The notes: generated from the sequence alone by a model not told the origin. 64,000 nucleotides of DNA from Streptomyces sp. NBC_00820 (GCF_036347055.1 NZ_CP108882.1:4313501-4377500); one strand, 5' to 3'. Positions 35,596-44,534 are shown, numbered from the stretch's first letter. Translations and numbers: made by a program.

Positions 35596-36053
35596 TGAGA
35601 CCGCGTGTTCCGGTCGGCAGCCCCTTGCAACTGCTGCTGCTCGCCGCCTCGTTCGCCCTCGCCGGGTACGCGGGGGTACGGCTGCTGGCCGGTGACTGGC
35701 TGGGCGTGCTGGTGTGGTTCGTGGGGGCCGCGCTGCTGCACGACCTCGTGCTGGTGCCGCTGTACTCCGGGCTGGACCGCGCCCTCGTGGGCGGTCTCGG
35801 CGCGGCCGGACGGCGGGACCGGGTGCCGTACGTGCGGGTGCCCGTCGTGCTGTCCGGGCTGCTGCTGCTCGTGTGGTTCCCGCTGATCCTGGACCTGGTG
35901 GGCCCGCGCTACCGCGCCGCCACCGGTCAGTCGGCCGACGTCTTCCTCGCCCGCTGGCTGCTGATCAGCGCCGTACTCTTCGGCTGCTCGGCGCTGCTGC
36001 TGGTGGTGCGGGTGCGCAGGGCGACGAAACGGCGCCCGCCGGCGGCCCACTGA
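35595..36053 (+). CDS. small membrane protein coupled to the oxidoreductase
   Basis: A 152-aa protein with four TM helices (LQLLLLAASFALAGYAGVRL, VWFVGAALLHDLVLVPLYSGL, VVLSGLLLLVWFPLILDL, LLISAVLFGCSALLLVVRV). Start and upstream stop share a base (TGATG), so translation is coupled to the molybdopterin oxidoreductase and the two probably work together. Function unknown; the HDLVLVPLYSG block recurs in small actinobacterial membrane proteins. Its final 127 bp are antisense to the end of the converging methyltransferase gene. Confidence 0.8.
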   Translation: MRPRVPVGSPLQLLLLAASFALAGYAGVRLLAGDWLGVLVWFVGAALLHDLVLVPLYSGLDRALVGGLGAAGRRDRVPYVRVPVVLSGLLLLVWFPLILDLVGPRYRAATGQSADVFLARWLLISAVLFGCSALLLVVRVRRATKRRPPAAH

Positions 36054-36742
36054 GCGTGCGCGCGCCAGCCGGCACGGTCCGCGAGCCGGAGCAGCGCGGG
36101 GGTGCCGACGCGTGCCCAGGGGAAGAGGGAGCCGGGAGCGTCCTGTTGCGCGGGATGCGCGGGATGCTCAAGGTGCGCGTGGTGTTCAGGGTGCTCGGGT
36201 TCGGGTGCGGCCGGGCCGTTCCCGGCGCCGTCGACCACCTGCACCCGGGCGCGCTCGTCGACGTCCGGCGCGGCGGTCTCCGCGATCAACAGGCCGCCGG
36301 GCGAGAGGAGTTGCGTCATCCGGCGGAGCAGGGCGCCCGGATCGCCGCCGATGCCGATGTTGCCGTCCATGAGCAGCACCGTGCCCCAGCGGCCCTCGCC
36401 GGGCAGCGGCTCGAAGACCGAGCGGCGCAGCGCGCGGCCCCCGAGGGCGTGCGTACGGGCGACGGCGGCCTCGCTGATGTCGACGCCGAGGACCGTACGG
36501 CCCCGGGCGGCCAGCTCCGCGACCAGCCGGCCCGGTCCGCAGCCGACGTCGAGCACCGTGCCCTCGCAGCGGTCGAGGACCGCACGGTCCACCGCGTCCG
36601 CGCCGGCGCACCACCGCTCCACCTCCAGCGGCAGCAGCCAGCCGTCGGCGCGGCGCAGGAACAGCGGGCCCCGGCCGGTGCGCAGGGCGGTGGCGTAGGG
36701 GTCGGAGGCGGCCCAGGCGGGCGCGGTCGCCGTGGCGCTCAT
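35927..36742 (-). CDS. class I SAM-dependent methyltransferase
   Basis: A 271-aa Rossmann methyltransferase: motif I VLDVGCGPGRLVAEL (about residue 65), motif II LGVDISEAAVART, then VLLMDGNIGIGGD and LLSPGGLLIAETA. A His/Glu/Pro-rich insertion (EPEHPEHHAHLEHPAHPAQQ) interrupts the C-terminal half. The last 40 residues (TSSSAEQPKSTALISSQ) come from the overlap with the opposite gene and look unlike the family. Start at 36742, four-base overlap with the preceding gene; last gene of a three-gene operon with a TIGR04282 protein and a GT2. Likely modifies a glycan or lipid-linked product. Substrate unknown. Confidence 0.8.
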   Translation of the reverse strand: MSATATAPAWAASDPYATALRTGRGPLFLRRADGWLLPLEVERWCAGADAVDRAVLDRCEGTVLDVGCGPGRLVAELAARGRTVLGVDISEAAVARTHALGGRALRRSVFEPLPGEGRWGTVLLMDGNIGIGGDPGALLRRMTQLLSPGGLLIAETAAPDVDERARVQVVDGAGNGPAAPEPEHPEHHAHLEHPAHPAQQDAPGSLFPWARVGTPALLRLADRAGWRAHAQWAAGGRRFVALRTRTTSSSAEQPKSTALISSQRARKTSAD

Positions 36743-37350
36743 CGGGCCCCCGTACAGTCCGCGAGCCGCGCGGCGAACGTGCCGTGCGGGACGAGGGCGG
36801 CCACGGCACGGGCGTCGGCCGCGGTGTCGACGTCCCGCAGGCGGGGCAGGTCCCGTACCCGCAGTCCGGCGCCCACCAGCCGCCGCCGTTGCAGGGCCCC
36901 GGTCTGCGGCGAGGACATCGGGACGCCCCGCAACAGCGCGGGGTCGGGCCGGTTCAGGCCCAGCGCCCAGAAGCCGCCGTCCTCGGCGGGCCCGAACCAG
37001 GCGTCGCAGCCGGTGAAGTCCACGGTGAGCAGGTCCGGGGTGACCTGCGGGGTGTCCATGCCGATGAGCAGGGCGGGGCCGGAGCAGCGGGCGAAGGCGT
37101 CGGCGAGCCGGACGTCGAGCCCTCCCGCGCACTGCGGTACGACGTCGAAGCCGGGCGGCAGCCAGGGGCCGGGCCGGCCGTCCAGCACGAGCACGCGCCG
37201 CTTGGCCGGCGTGGCCGCCACCACCCGCAGCGTGTCGGCGAGCGACGCCTCGGCGAGCGCGGCGGCCTGTTCCGGTGAGAAGGGGGGCGTGAGCCTGGTC
37301 TTGACCCGGCCGGGCCGGGGCTCCTTGGCGATGACGAGAAGGGTGGTCAT
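36739..37350 (-). CDS. TIGR04282/DUF2064 glycosyltransferase-like protein
   Basis: A 203-aa protein of the DUF2064/TIGR04282 group ('arsenosugar biosynthesis glycosyltransferase'). It starts TTLLVIAKEPRPGRVKTRL, has the nucleotide-sugar-like core LLIGMDTPQVTPDLL and AWFGPAEDGGFWALGL, and ends RLRDVDTAADARAVAAL. The GPAEDGGFW block is diagnostic. The fold is that of nucleotidyl-diphospho-sugar transferases. Coupled at both ends (ATGA overlaps) to the methyltransferase and the GT2 gene, a conserved trio in Streptomyces. Exact reaction unproven. Confidence 0.85.
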   Translation of the reverse strand: MTTLLVIAKEPRPGRVKTRLTPPFSPEQAAALAEASLADTLRVVAATPAKRRVLVLDGRPGPWLPPGFDVVPQCAGGLDVRLADAFARCSGPALLIGMDTPQVTPDLLTVDFTGCDAWFGPAEDGGFWALGLNRPDPALLRGVPMSSPQTGALQRRRLVGAGLRVRDLPRLRDVDTAADARAVAALVPHGTFAARLADCTGAR

Positions 37351-38087
37351 CGTGTCTCCTCCCGCTCCGGACCCTCGTTCAGGACGCGGCTCATGTCCCG
37401 TACCGCCTGCCAGGTGCCGCGCCAGGTGCCCGTGACCTTGGAGGCGCCGGTGCGGGGGAGGTAGGGGACGTCGTGCTCGGTGACACGCCAGCCGGTGTCG
37501 GCCGCGCGGACCACCATCTGCAGCGGGTAGCCGCTGCGCCGGTCGGTCAGACCGAGGGCGAGCAGCGGCTCGCGGCGGGCGGCGCGCAGGGGGCCGAGGT
37601 CGTGCAGGCGCAGTCCGGTGCGGCGGCGCAGCAGCACGGAGAGCGCGATGTTGGCGGCGCGGGCGTGGAGCGGCCAGCTTCCGCCGGGGCGCCGGGACCG
37701 GGGGGACCGGGCGGACTCCGGCGGCCGTTGCGGGCGGCGCCTGCCGAGCACCAGGTCGGCCTCGCCGGCGCGGATCTCGCGGACGAAGGGGACCAGTTCA
37801 CCGGGGTCGAGGGAGGCGTCGCAGTCGCAGAAGCAGACCACGTCGGCGGTCGCCGCGAGCAGCCCCGCGTGGCAGGCCGCGCCGAACCCGCGCCGTTCCT
37901 CGGTCACGACGGTCGCGCCGAGGGAACGGGCCAGCTCGGCGGAGCCGTCGGTGGAGCCGTTGTCCACGACGAGGGCACGCCAGCCGGCCGGGATGCGCGC
38001 GAGGACCCAGGGCAGCGCCTCGGCCTCGTCGAGGCAGGGAAGCACGACGTCGACGCCGGCGGCGGCGGGGGGTGGGGTGGAAGTCAC
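37347..38087 (-). CDS. family 2 glycosyltransferase
   Basis: A 246-aa GT2 enzyme of dolichyl-phosphate glucose/mannose synthase type. The nucleotide-binding strand is VDVVLPCLDEAEALPWVLAR, followed by ALVVDNGSTDGSAELA, the metal-binding DxD region VVCFCDCDASLDPGELV, then DLVLGRRRPQ and RSGYPLQMVVRA. No C-terminal TM helix, so it is cytosolic or peripheral. The GTG at 38087 starts just before the first strand; 38114 ATG is an alternative. First gene of the operon. The promoter region (38088-38201) is shared with the divergent response regulator and has a 7-bp inverted repeat AGCCGAA...TTCGGCT at 38104-38133. Confidence 0.85.
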   Translation of the reverse strand: MTSTPPPAAAGVDVVLPCLDEAEALPWVLARIPAGWRALVVDNGSTDGSAELARSLGATVVTEERRGFGAACHAGLLAATADVVCFCDCDASLDPGELVPFVREIRAGEADLVLGRRRPQRPPESARSPRSRRPGGSWPLHARAANIALSVLLRRRTGLRLHDLGPLRAARREPLLALGLTDRRSGYPLQMVVRAADTGWRVTEHDVPYLPRTGASKVTGTWRGTWQAVRDMSRVLNEGPEREETR

Positions 38088-38201
38088 GGCGTTCACCCTA
38101 CGAAGCCGAACCATGACAAAGCGGGCTTCGGCTCCTTACGAAACGCGGACGTCGGGCGGGCGCGGGAGCCTCGGCGGCGGCGCGGTGCGAGGGTGGAAGA
38201 C

Positions 38202-39365
38202 ATGCAGCAGCCGTACGCGTCACCGCAGGCCGGACCGGACCCCGGCGCACCCCCGGGACCGGGATCCCGGGGCCGGATCCTCGTCGTCGACGACGACCCG
38301 ACCGTCGCCGAGGTCGTCGCCGGCTATCTGGACCGCGCCGGCTTCGCCGTGGACGGGGCCGCCGACGGCCCGGCCGCGCTCGCCCGCGCCGCCGCGCACC
38401 GGCCGGACCTGGTGGTGCTGGACCTGATGCTGCCCGGCATGGACGGCCTTCAGGTGTGCCGGCGGCTGCGTGCCGCGCACGGGCCGGTGCCGGTCGTCAT
38501 GCTCACCGCCCGCGGCGACGAGGAGGACCGCGTCCTCGGCCTGGAGGTGGGCGCCGACGACTACGTGACCAAGCCGTTCAGCCCGCGCGAGCTGGTGCTG
38601 CGGGTGGAGTCGGTGCTGCGCCGCGTCCGGCCCCCCGCCACCGCGGGCCCCGACGGCCCCGGCGGCCCCCGTGTCCCCGCGGGGCCGTTCGGCGCGGCCG
38701 GCCTCACCGTCGATCCGGCCGCCCGGCGGGCCACCAAAAACGGCAGCGAACTCGCCCTCACGCTCCGCGAGTTCGACCTGCTCGCCTTCTTCCTGCGTCA
38801 TCCGGGCCGGGCCTTCGGCAGGGAGGAGCTGATGCGGGAGGTGTGGGGCTGGGACTTCGGCGACCTGTCGACCGTGACGGTCCATGTCCGCCGCCTGCGC
38901 GGCAAGGTCGAGGACGACCCCGCCCGCCCCCGCTTCATCCAGACCGTATGGGGCGTCGGCTACCGCTTCGACCCGAACACTCCTGACAGTCCACGCAGCC
39001 CCGACACGCCCGGGAGCCCTGCGAGTCCCGCGAGCCCTGCGGGGCCGGGTGCACCCGGTGGACCGGTGGGCCCCGGTGAGCCCGCAGGACCGGGCGGACT
39101 CGACACGCCTGCGGGTACCGCTACGTCCGCTGGACCCGCCGTTCCCGCCGGCCACGAGGCTTCGGCGGAGCCCGTGGGGACCGGTGAGTCCGCTGGAGCC
39201 GCCGGTTCTGCCGGGCCTATCGGCCCCGTTGAGCCCGCTGAATCCGTGGGGCCTGATGCGCCCGCCGGGGTCGCCGGACCCGCCGGAGTCGCCGACCCCA
39301 CCGACCCCACCGCCCCCCACCCGCCCGCCGGGCCCGAACGGAAGGGGCGGGGGCCACATGCGTGA
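38202..39365 (+). CDS. OmpR/PhoB-type response regulator with collagen-like tail
   Basis: A 387-aa protein, about 130 residues longer than the family norm. Residues 25-140: receiver domain (ILVVDDDPTVAEVV; phosphoacceptor Asp in LVVLDLMLPGMDG; VMLTARG; YVTKPFSP). Residues about 165-258: winged-helix DNA-binding domain (LREFDLLAFFLRHPGRAF, TVTVHVRRLRGKVEDDP, VWGVGYRFDP). The remainder is a Pro/Gly/Ala/Ser tail with G-P-x and P-A-x periodicity. The receiver is preceded by a Pro/Gly-rich leader. It overlaps the kinase gene by 8 bp, so the tail is read through before kinase translation. Target genes unknown. Confidence 0.88.
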   Translation: MQQPYASPQAGPDPGAPPGPGSRGRILVVDDDPTVAEVVAGYLDRAGFAVDGAADGPAALARAAAHRPDLVVLDLMLPGMDGLQVCRRLRAAHGPVPVVMLTARGDEEDRVLGLEVGADDYVTKPFSPRELVLRVESVLRRVRPPATAGPDGPGGPRVPAGPFGAAGLTVDPAARRATKNGSELALTLREFDLLAFFLRHPGRAFGREELMREVWGWDFGDLSTVTVHVRRLRGKVEDDPARPRFIQTVWGVGYRFDPNTPDSPRSPDTPGSPASPASPAGPGAPGGPVGPGEPAGPGGLDTPAGTATSAGPAVPAGHEASAEPVGTGESAGAAGSAGPIGPVEPAESVGPDAPAGVAGPAGVADPTDPTAPHPPAGPERKGRGPHA

Positions 39366-40470
39366 CACCCTTCTCATCGCGCTCTACGCCTTCCTCGGAG
39401 CCGCCGCCACCGGGCTCGTGGGGGCCGGGGTGCTGCGGGTGATCCGGCGGCGTTCGCTGACCGCGTCGCTCGCCGTGGTGGCCGCCGTCGGGGTGGTGGC
39501 CATGCTCGCCGGGACCATGGCGGTGGCGCAGGCGATGTTCCTGTCCGCGCACGACCTGCGGGTCGTCACCACGGTCGTCGCCATGGCGGCCGCGGTCTCG
39601 CTGCTCACGGCGCTCCTGCTCGGCCGCTGGGTCGTCGCGCGCAGCCGCGAACTCACCGACGCCGCCCGGCATTTCGGCGACGGCGGCGCCTTCGCCGCGC
39701 CCGCCGTGCCGGCCACCGCCGAACTCGACGCCCTCAGCCGCGAGTTGGCGGCGACAAGCGCCAGACTGGCCGCCTCGCGGGAGCGGGAGCGCGCCCTGGA
39801 GGCGTCCCGGCGTGAACTCGTCGCCTGGATCTCGCACGACCTGCGCACCCCGCTCGCCGGCCTGCGCGCCATGTCGGAGGCGCTGGAGGACGGTGTGGCC
39901 GCCGACCCCGCCCGCTACCTCAGGCAGATCCGCGCCGAGGTGGAACGCCTCAACGGCATGGTCGGCGATCTCTTCGAACTCTCCCGCATCCACGCCGGAA
40001 CGCTCCCCCTCAGCCCTGCCCGGATCTCGCTCTACGACCTGGTCGGCGACGTCCTCGCGGGGGTCGGACCACTCGCCCGCGAGCACGGTGTACGGCTGGT
40101 CGGGGACGGCGTGGAGCCGGTGCCGGTCGAGGTGGACGGCAAGGAGATGAGCCGGGTCCTGGCCAATCTCCTGGTGAACGCCATCCGCCGTACCCCCGCC
40201 GACGGCACGGTCGCCATCGCCGCCGAACGGGCGCCCGACGGCGTCGTGTTGTCGGTGACGGACGGCTGCGGAGGCATCCCCGAGGACGACCTGCCCCGCG
40301 TCTTCGACACCGGCTGGCGCGGCACCGACGCCCGGACACCTCCGGCGGGCGCGGGGCTGGGGCTGGCGATCGTACGGGGGATCGTGGAGGCCCACCGGGG
40401 CCGGGCGACCGTACGGAACATCCCCGGCGGCTGCCGTTTCGAGGTGACCCTGCCGGCGGCGGAGGCGTAG
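39358..40470 (+). CDS. sensor histidine kinase
   Basis: A 370-aa membrane kinase: two TM helices (LLIALYAFLGAAATGLVGAG and VVTTVVAMAAAVSLLTALLL) with a short outside loop, HAMP-like segment, dimerisation/phosphoacceptor helix ELVAWISHDLRTPLAGLRAM (His in ISHDLRTP), then an HATPase domain with N box LVNAIRRTPADG, G1 VTDGCGGIPEDDL and G2 GAGLGLAIVRGIVEAHRG. Note that the usual N-box Asn-Ala is NAIRRT. The cognate regulator is directly upstream with 8-bp overlap. The small sensor loop suggests membrane or small-molecule sensing. Confidence 0.92.
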   Translation: MRDTLLIALYAFLGAAATGLVGAGVLRVIRRRSLTASLAVVAAVGVVAMLAGTMAVAQAMFLSAHDLRVVTTVVAMAAAVSLLTALLLGRWVVARSRELTDAARHFGDGGAFAAPAVPATAELDALSRELAATSARLAASRERERALEASRRELVAWISHDLRTPLAGLRAMSEALEDGVAADPARYLRQIRAEVERLNGMVGDLFELSRIHAGTLPLSPARISLYDLVGDVLAGVGPLAREHGVRLVGDGVEPVPVEVDGKEMSRVLANLLVNAIRRTPADGTVAIAAERAPDGVVLSVTDGCGGIPEDDLPRVFDTGWRGTDARTPPAGAGLGLAIVRGIVEAHRGRATVRNIPGGCRFEVTLPAAEA

Positions 40471-40520
40471 GGGATCAGGTCCGGGGGCGTGTCCCACACC
40501 CGTCCCGAGGAGCCGCCCGC

Positions 40521-41510
40521 TCACCGAGCCCGCGCGAACTCCCGCATCCCCTCGGCGAACCCGATCTCCGGCTTCCACCCCAGCTCCGCCCGCAGCCGGG
40601 AGGAGTCCGCCGTGATGTGCCGGACGTCGCCCAGGCGGTACTCGCCGGTGATCACCGGGTCGGGGCCACCGTAGGCGGCGGACAGGGCGCGGGCCAGGTC
40701 GCCCACGGTGTGGGGCTCGCCGCTGCCGGTGTTGTACGCGGTGAGGGTGCCGGGGCGTGCCGGGGACGTCAGCGCGGTCACGTTGGCGGCGGCCACGTCC
40801 CGTACGTGGACGAAGTCCCGCCGCTGGGCCCCGTCCTCGAACACGCGCGGCGGCGCACCGCGTTCGAGGGCCGAGCGGAAGAAGGAGGCGACACCGGCGT
40901 ACGGAGTGTCGCGGGGCATCCGGGGGCCGTACACGTTGTGGTAGCGCAGCGAGACGGCCGTGCCGTGCGTGGCGCGCGCCCAGGCGGCGGCCAGGTGTTC
41001 CTGGGCGAGCTTGGTGGCGGCGTACACGTTGCGCGGGTCGGCGGGGGCGTCCTCGGCGACCAGTCCGGGCGCCAACTCCGTTCCGCAGACCGGGCAGAGG
41101 GGGTCGAAGCGGCCTGCCCGCAGGTCGGTCTCGGCGCGCGGGCCGGGGCGTACGACACCGTGGGCGGGGCACTCGTAGCGGCCCTCCCCGTAGACCACCA
41201 TCGACCCGGCCAGCACCAGCCGTGGCACGCCCGCGTCGGCCATCGCGGCGAGCAGGACGGCGGTGCCGAGGTCGTTGCGGGAGACGTACTCGGCCGCGTC
41301 GGCGACCCCGTTGCCGAGGCCCACCATGGCCGCCTGATGGCAGACGGCGTCCACACCGGCGAGCGCGCGGGCGACGGCCGCCGGGTCGCGCACGTCGGCG
41401 GCCGGGTCGTCCCGGACGTCGTACACGACCGCCTCGTGCCCGCGCGCCCGCAGCGCGTCCACGACATGAGACCCGATGAACCCGGCGCCGCCGGTGACCA
41501 GTACACGCAT
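40521..41510 (-). CDS. NAD-dependent epimerase/dehydratase with Cys-rich insert
   Basis: A 329-aa extended SDR. NAD-binding VTGGAGFIGSHVVDAL at the N-terminus, catalytic YxxxK in NVYAATKLAQEHL, and RYHNVYGPRMP and RDFVHVRDVAAANV typical of sugar-nucleotide 4-epimerases/dehydratases. Between residues about 112 and 150 an insertion carries ECPAHG and LCPVCGTEL, a CxxH plus CxxC set that could hold zinc. Product likely a nucleotide-sugar. Faces the sensor kinase end (50-bp convergent gap) and is divergent from the large secreted protein gene. Confidence 0.85.
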   Translation of the reverse strand: MRVLVTGGAGFIGSHVVDALRARGHEAVVYDVRDDPAADVRDPAAVARALAGVDAVCHQAAMVGLGNGVADAAEYVSRNDLGTAVLLAAMADAGVPRLVLAGSMVVYGEGRYECPAHGVVRPGPRAETDLRAGRFDPLCPVCGTELAPGLVAEDAPADPRNVYAATKLAQEHLAAAWARATHGTAVSLRYHNVYGPRMPRDTPYAGVASFFRSALERGAPPRVFEDGAQRRDFVHVRDVAAANVTALTSPARPGTLTAYNTGSGEPHTVGDLARALSAAYGGPDPVITGEYRLGDVRHITADSSRLRAELGWKPEIGFAEGMREFARAR

Positions 41511-41731
41511 ACCGACACGCTAGGCCCGCGAGGGACCGCCCCCCGGTGCGACGGACCGCCGGTCACCACTTCGTAAGGAGTTCGCGCGGTGACGGAAAAG
41601 ACATGCGGGCAGCACAACCAAAGACAGGTGGAGAGGGTCGTATGGATGTCCGGAGTCCCAACGGCAAAGTTCCTGTTCAGCGGCAGGCGCTGTCGTCCGG
41701 CGGCCTGTTCCCCCCTTTCCTCAGGAGCACC

Positions 41732-44290
41732 ATGCGCCTCAAGCAGGTCTCGCTCGTGGCGGCGATATCCGTCGTCACCGGGCTGACCACCGCCACCGTC
41801 GGCCTCACCGGCACCGCCTGGGCCGACGGCACCACCACGGCCGCGCTGCCGCTGTCGCACTACGCGCACATGGCGGTCGACACCGCACACCAGCACCTCT
41901 TCTTCAGCCAGGGCGCCGGCACGAGCAGCATCGTGGTGACCGACCTGTCCGGCAACCCCGTCACCACCATCGACGGTGAGCAGGGCGCCGACGGCCTGGC
42001 GCTGTCCGCCGACGGCCACACGCTCTACGCCGCCCTGACGGACGGTGACGCGGTCGCCGCCATCGACACGGCCACGCTCACCGAGTCCGGCCGGACCGAC
42101 ACCGGCACCGGCAGCGCCCCGGTCTCCGTCGCCGTGGCCGGCGGCAAGGTCTGGTACGGGTACTCGGCCGACGGAAAGGGCGCCATCGGCGCGGTGGACC
42201 CCTCCGCCGACGAACCGGCGGCGACACCGCAGCCCCAGATGTCGAACTGGGCGGCCGCCCCTCAGCTCGCCACGGGCGGCGGGGTGCTCGCGGCCGAGGA
42301 GTCGCACTCCTCCATGACCCACCTGGCCACCTACGACGTCTCCTCCGGGACCGCGTCCCCCAAGGCCGACACGAACCTCGGCGGCGACGTGACGGGCGGC
42401 GTCCAGGTCTCCCGCGACGGCACGAGGATGCTGGTCCCGCAGCCGCACATGGTGGCCGCGTACCGCACGTCGGACCTCGAAGCGGCCAACGACCCCTTCG
42501 GGTACTACACCGGCGGCGTGTACTCCGGCCCGGACGCCCTCGCGATCGACACCGACGGGACGATCGCCGCCGGCAGCACGGCGGGCTCGGGCGCGGGCGT
42601 CTACGTCTACGCGGGGTCGAACCTCGCCGAGAACCACATCACGATCGCGCCCGAGACGGTGGCCCGGGACGGCCTGGCGTGGGGTGCCGACGGCGTCACG
42701 CTCTACGCCGTCACCCGGGACGCGTCGGGTGCCTACACGCTCGACGTGCTCGGCGACGCCAAGCTCACCGACACCGAACTGTCCCTGAAGCAGTCGTCGT
42801 ACGCGGTTCCCACCCAGCAGTTCACGGTCACCGGATCGCTGAGCACCAAGGGGCTCGTACCGGCCGGCGCCGCGCTCCAGGTCACCCGTGACGGTGCGGC
42901 GCTGCCCGACGCCACGGTCGGCGCCGACGGCTCGTTCGCCGTCAGCGACACCCGCCAGGACGAGGGCTCGTACACCTACCAGGTGTCGTACGCCGGTGAC
43001 GGGGCGCACAAGCCCGCGACGGCCTCGCTGACGGTGGGCGTGGCGAAGCTGTCCACCTCCATCCCGTTCCCGGAGTTCAGCTCCGCGACGCCGCACGACG
43101 TGGTCTTCACCGGCTCGCTCACGACAGAGATGAACCTCGGCGGCCTCCCCCAGGGCACCACCGTCCAGGTGTCCAGGACCGACGAGGACACCCAGGAGAC
43201 CACGCAGCTCGCGCCGGTCACGGTCGACCCGGCCACCACCGAGTTCACCGTCCACGACTTCCCGGACAAGGCAGGCCGGTTCACCTACCACCTGTCGTAC
43301 GCCGGTGGCGCCACGCGTCGGCCGACGTCCAACGACTACACCGTGCAGATCTCTCCGTACGCCCCGGCCCTCACCCTCAAGGCCCCCGCGACCGCCACCC
43401 GCGCCGCCGCCCTGAGCTTCGGCGGCAAGCTGGGCGACGGGCCGTACCGCGCCGGCGAGACGGTCACCGTGACCCGTACGGACGCGGCGCACACGACCAC
43501 GCCCGCGAAGTGGACCGTGCCCGTCGCCTCCGACGGCACGGTCACCGTCAAGGACACGCCGTCCGTCGGCGGCGCCAACACCTACACGGTCGCCTACGCG
43601 GGCGACTCCTCGCACGAGGCGGCCACCGCCTCCGCGATCGTCCAGGTGTCGCGCACCGCGACGACCGTGTCCGTCGCCACCAACGCCTCGACGTACGCGT
43701 ACGGCGCGACGGCCACCGTCACCGCCCACCTGGGCACGACGTACAACAGCCGTACGGTCTCGATCTACGCCCAGCCGGCCGGCGGCAAGAAGACCCTGGT
43801 CAAGTCCGCCACCGTGGACAGCAAGGGCAACGTCTCGGCCACGTACAAGCTCACCCACAACACGACGTTCACCGCGTCCTTCGCGGGTGACTACCGCTAC
43901 GCCCCGGCGTCGGCCACGCGCACCGTGAGCGACCAGGCGAAGGTCGCGGAGACGCTGGGCGGTTACTACACGAGCACCACGTACAGCGGCACCACCTACC
44001 GCGTCTACCACCACACCGCGAAGCCGCTCGTGACCGCCACCGTGTCGCCGAACAAGGCCGGCCAGTGCGCGCACTTCCAGCTCCAGCAGTACTACAGCGG
44101 GGCCTGGCACACGCTCACCACCTCGGGCTGCTTCACGCTCGACGCGAAGAGCACCGCCGTCGCGCAGCTGGCCCTCACCAACGCGGTCAACCAGAAGTTC
44201 CGGGTGCGCGCGGAGTACGTGCACAGCTCGAAGGACACCACCAACCCCAGCACCTGGGGCGGCTGGCTCCACTTCACCGTCAGGACCTGA
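41732..44290 (+). CDS. large secreted beta-propeller and Ig-like repeat protein
   Basis: An 852-aa exported protein with signal peptide (MRLKQVSLVAAISVVTGLTT..., cleavage near AWA-DG). Residues about 35-350 form a YVTN/YncE-like propeller (GADGLALSADGHTLYAAL, GLAWGADGVTLYAVT). Residues about 355-740 carry four or five Ig-like domains, each ending YxVSYAGD-type (YTYQVSYAGDGAHKPATA, YTVAYAGDSSHEAATA). A C-terminal module (LGGYYTSTTYSGTTYRVYHH) follows. No sortase motif or TM tail. Probably an extracellular surface or matrix protein. The start at 41732 has AGGAG four bases upstream. A 15-bp repeat over its stop is followed by a 17-bp-stem terminator. Confidence 0.85.
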   Translation: MRLKQVSLVAAISVVTGLTTATVGLTGTAWADGTTTAALPLSHYAHMAVDTAHQHLFFSQGAGTSSIVVTDLSGNPVTTIDGEQGADGLALSADGHTLYAALTDGDAVAAIDTATLTESGRTDTGTGSAPVSVAVAGGKVWYGYSADGKGAIGAVDPSADEPAATPQPQMSNWAAAPQLATGGGVLAAEESHSSMTHLATYDVSSGTASPKADTNLGGDVTGGVQVSRDGTRMLVPQPHMVAAYRTSDLEAANDPFGYYTGGVYSGPDALAIDTDGTIAAGSTAGSGAGVYVYAGSNLAENHITIAPETVARDGLAWGADGVTLYAVTRDASGAYTLDVLGDAKLTDTELSLKQSSYAVPTQQFTVTGSLSTKGLVPAGAALQVTRDGAALPDATVGADGSFAVSDTRQDEGSYTYQVSYAGDGAHKPATASLTVGVAKLSTSIPFPEFSSATPHDVVFTGSLTTEMNLGGLPQGTTVQVSRTDEDTQETTQLAPVTVDPATTEFTVHDFPDKAGRFTYHLSYAGGATRRPTSNDYTVQISPYAPALTLKAPATATRAAALSFGGKLGDGPYRAGETVTVTRTDAAHTTTPAKWTVPVASDGTVTVKDTPSVGGANTYTVAYAGDSSHEAATASAIVQVSRTATTVSVATNASTYAYGATATVTAHLGTTYNSRTVSIYAQPAGGKKTLVKSATVDSKGNVSATYKLTHNTTFTASFAGDYRYAPASATRTVSDQAKVAETLGGYYTSTTYSGTTYRVYHHTAKPLVTATVSPNKAGQCAHFQLQQYYSGAWHTLTTSGCFTLDAKSTAVAQLALTNAVNQKFRVRAEYVHSSKDTTNPSTWGGWLHFTVRT

Positions 44291-44341
44291 CCCGTCGGGA
44301 CCTGACCCGTCGGGACCCGACCCGTCGGGACCCGACCCGGT
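44282..44341 (+). repeat. 15-bp tandem repeat GGGACCTGACCCGTC over a stop codon
   Basis: Four units. The first contains the natural TGA stop of the secreted-protein gene; the second gives an identical in-frame TGA 15 bases later; the third and fourth have CGA instead. Confidence 0.9.
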
Positions 44342-44374
44342 CCCGCTCGACCCTGCTCGACCCCGCTCGACCAC

Positions 44375-44418
44375 GCCCGGCCCGGACACCGAAGACGGTG
44401 TCCGGGCCGGGCGTTTCT
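44375..44418 (+). terminator. strong intrinsic terminator
   Basis: A perfect 17-bp stem GCCCGGCCCGGACACCG / CGGTGTCCGGGCCGGGC with a 4-base loop AAGA and a GTTTCT tail. Confidence 0.92.
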
Positions 44419-44434
44419 CCGTCATCGACACAGA

Positions 44435-44463
44435 GTCGGATATGGAGGAACTGTGCATACAAT
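44435..44463 (+). promoter_or_regulatory. candidate promoter for the MHYT gene
   Basis: TACAAT at 44458-44463 is a near-consensus -10 (5/6) in a rare AT-rich patch 72 bases before the ATG. The -35 position (GTCGGA, 17-base spacer) is poor. Confidence 0.4.
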
Positions 44464-44534
44464 GCGATCAAGCAGTGGAAATATTCAGCCAGATGGCGCG
44501 TTTTCACCGTTCGTCAGCAAGAAGGGTGTGGACG

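Noticed and set aside
40778..44458. 1226-codon leftward open frame
   Set aside because: Antisense to the secreted propeller-Ig gene and the epimerase; Val/Gly/Arg-rich without motifs, whereas the + strand has a signal peptide and clear repeats.
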